Source: an uncultured Opitutia bacterium (GTDB taxonomy: Bacteria > Verrucomicrobiota > Verrucomicrobiia > Opitutales > UBA953). From it: a DNA stretch of 12,728 bases. The notes under the pieces are model-generated. The model saw only the letters and a list, made by a program, of their open reading frames with translations. It did not search any database and had not been told where the DNA came from. A program made the position numbers and the translations under genes. Each line of letters opens with the position of its first letter. Within the stretch, counting starts at the first letter, position 1. Where the stretch lies: contig CAIYAN010000207.1 of assembly GCA_903924185.1 (NCBI GenBank), positions 1-12,728 on the forward strand, written 5' to 3'. Shown one piece after another: positions 12,460 to 12,728 of the stretch.

Positions 12460-12728
12460 ATGCACACCCCCAGCGCCTCCCGCTATGCCCACGCGGCCTT
12501 CCAAGCACGCTGCGGTAAATCTGGCCTGCATCTACCGAAGATTTCGTTAGGCCTCTGGCATAACTTTGGCAGCGTAGATGATCCGGCCACCGCCCGGGCT
12601 ATCGCGCTGCGCGCCTTCGACCTCGGCGTGACGCACTTTGACCTCGCCAATAATTACGGCCCGGTGCCGGGATCGGCCGAAGAAACCTTTGGCCGCATCC
12701 TGCGTGAAGACCTCGCGAACTATCGCGA
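12460..12728 (+). CDS. gpr: Aldo-keto reductase, L-glyceraldehyde 3-phosphate reductase type, 5' part cut by window edge
   Basis: The first 89 codons are present and the frame is open to the window end. The match to E. coli GprA/YghZ is close along the whole visible part: RYAHAAFQARCGKSGLHLPK, then SLGLWHNFGSVDDPATA, AFDLGVTHFDLANNYGPVPG and SAEETFGRILREDLANYR. These enzymes are NADPH-dependent AKR14-type reductases that act on L-glyceraldehyde 3-phosphate and on methylglyoxal. Two members of the catalytic tetrad are visible, D61 and Y66; the Lys and His lie beyond the edge. The ATG at 12460 is chosen because the alignment begins right there. No Shine-Dalgarno sequence is seen. The gene lies 90 bases after the GH81 gene on the same strand; a functional link is not evident. 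Confidence 0.9.
   Translation, partial: MHTPSASRYAHAAFQARCGKSGLHLPKISLGLWHNFGSVDDPATARAIALRAFDLGVTHFDLANNYGPVPGSAEETFGRILREDLANYR

Overview
The window is a chromosomal, mostly housekeeping stretch of a GC-rich bacterium. The gene content is a complete F-type ATP synthase operon with divergent a, b and delta subunits, pdxH, rsmE, rsmD, a zincless Fpg/MutM, a GH81 glucanase and a planctomycete/verrucomicrobial-type sugar isomerase. Together with start codons that mostly lack a Shine-Dalgarno sequence, this suggests the Planctomycetes-Verrucomicrobia-Chlamydiae group, most likely Verrucomicrobiota (Opitutae-like). That placement is inference; there is no rRNA or other marker in the window to prove it.

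Layout. Positions 1-393 (minus) hold the start of a sugar phosphate isomerase/epimerase gene that runs off the left edge. Positions 464-7074 (minus) hold the ATP synthase operon, transcribed right to left in the classical order atpB-atpE-atpF-atpH-atpA-atpG-atpD-atpC with short gaps. It contains all eight subunits and no atpI. A strong stem-loop lies just after atpE and another lies between atpC and the isomerase gene. Positions 7194-7829 (minus) are pdxH, followed 119 bases later by the ATP synthase operon. Divergent from pdxH is rsmE (7918-8655, plus), which meets rsmD (8656-9222, minus) stop codon to stop codon. rsmD follows mutM (9254-10069, minus) in a probable two-gene operon. Divergent from mutM, across 47 bases, is a secreted GH81 endo-beta-1,3-glucanase (10117-12369, plus), followed by the 5' part of an aldo-keto reductase of the L-glyceraldehyde 3-phosphate reductase type (12460-12728, plus) that runs off the right edge.

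How the genes work together. The atp genes build one proton-driven F1Fo ATP synthase (a, c-ring, b in the membrane; alpha, beta, gamma, delta, epsilon in F1). The c subunit carries the ion-binding Glu without the Na+-type ligands, so H+ coupling is predicted. PdxH makes pyridoxal phosphate. RsmE and RsmD each methylate one 16S rRNA base, MutM repairs oxidised purines, and the GH81 enzyme probably degrades laminarin-type beta-1,3-glucan outside the cytoplasm.

No stretch longer than 120 bases lacks a gene. I see no mobile element, CRISPR array, tRNA or rRNA. I did not find an undescribed system. The interest lies in family-level oddities: a short delta subunit, signal-peptide-like N-termini on subunits a and b, a zincless MutM, a Gln-to-Ala change in the alpha P-loop, non-Shine-Dalgarno starts, and intercistronic RNA structures.
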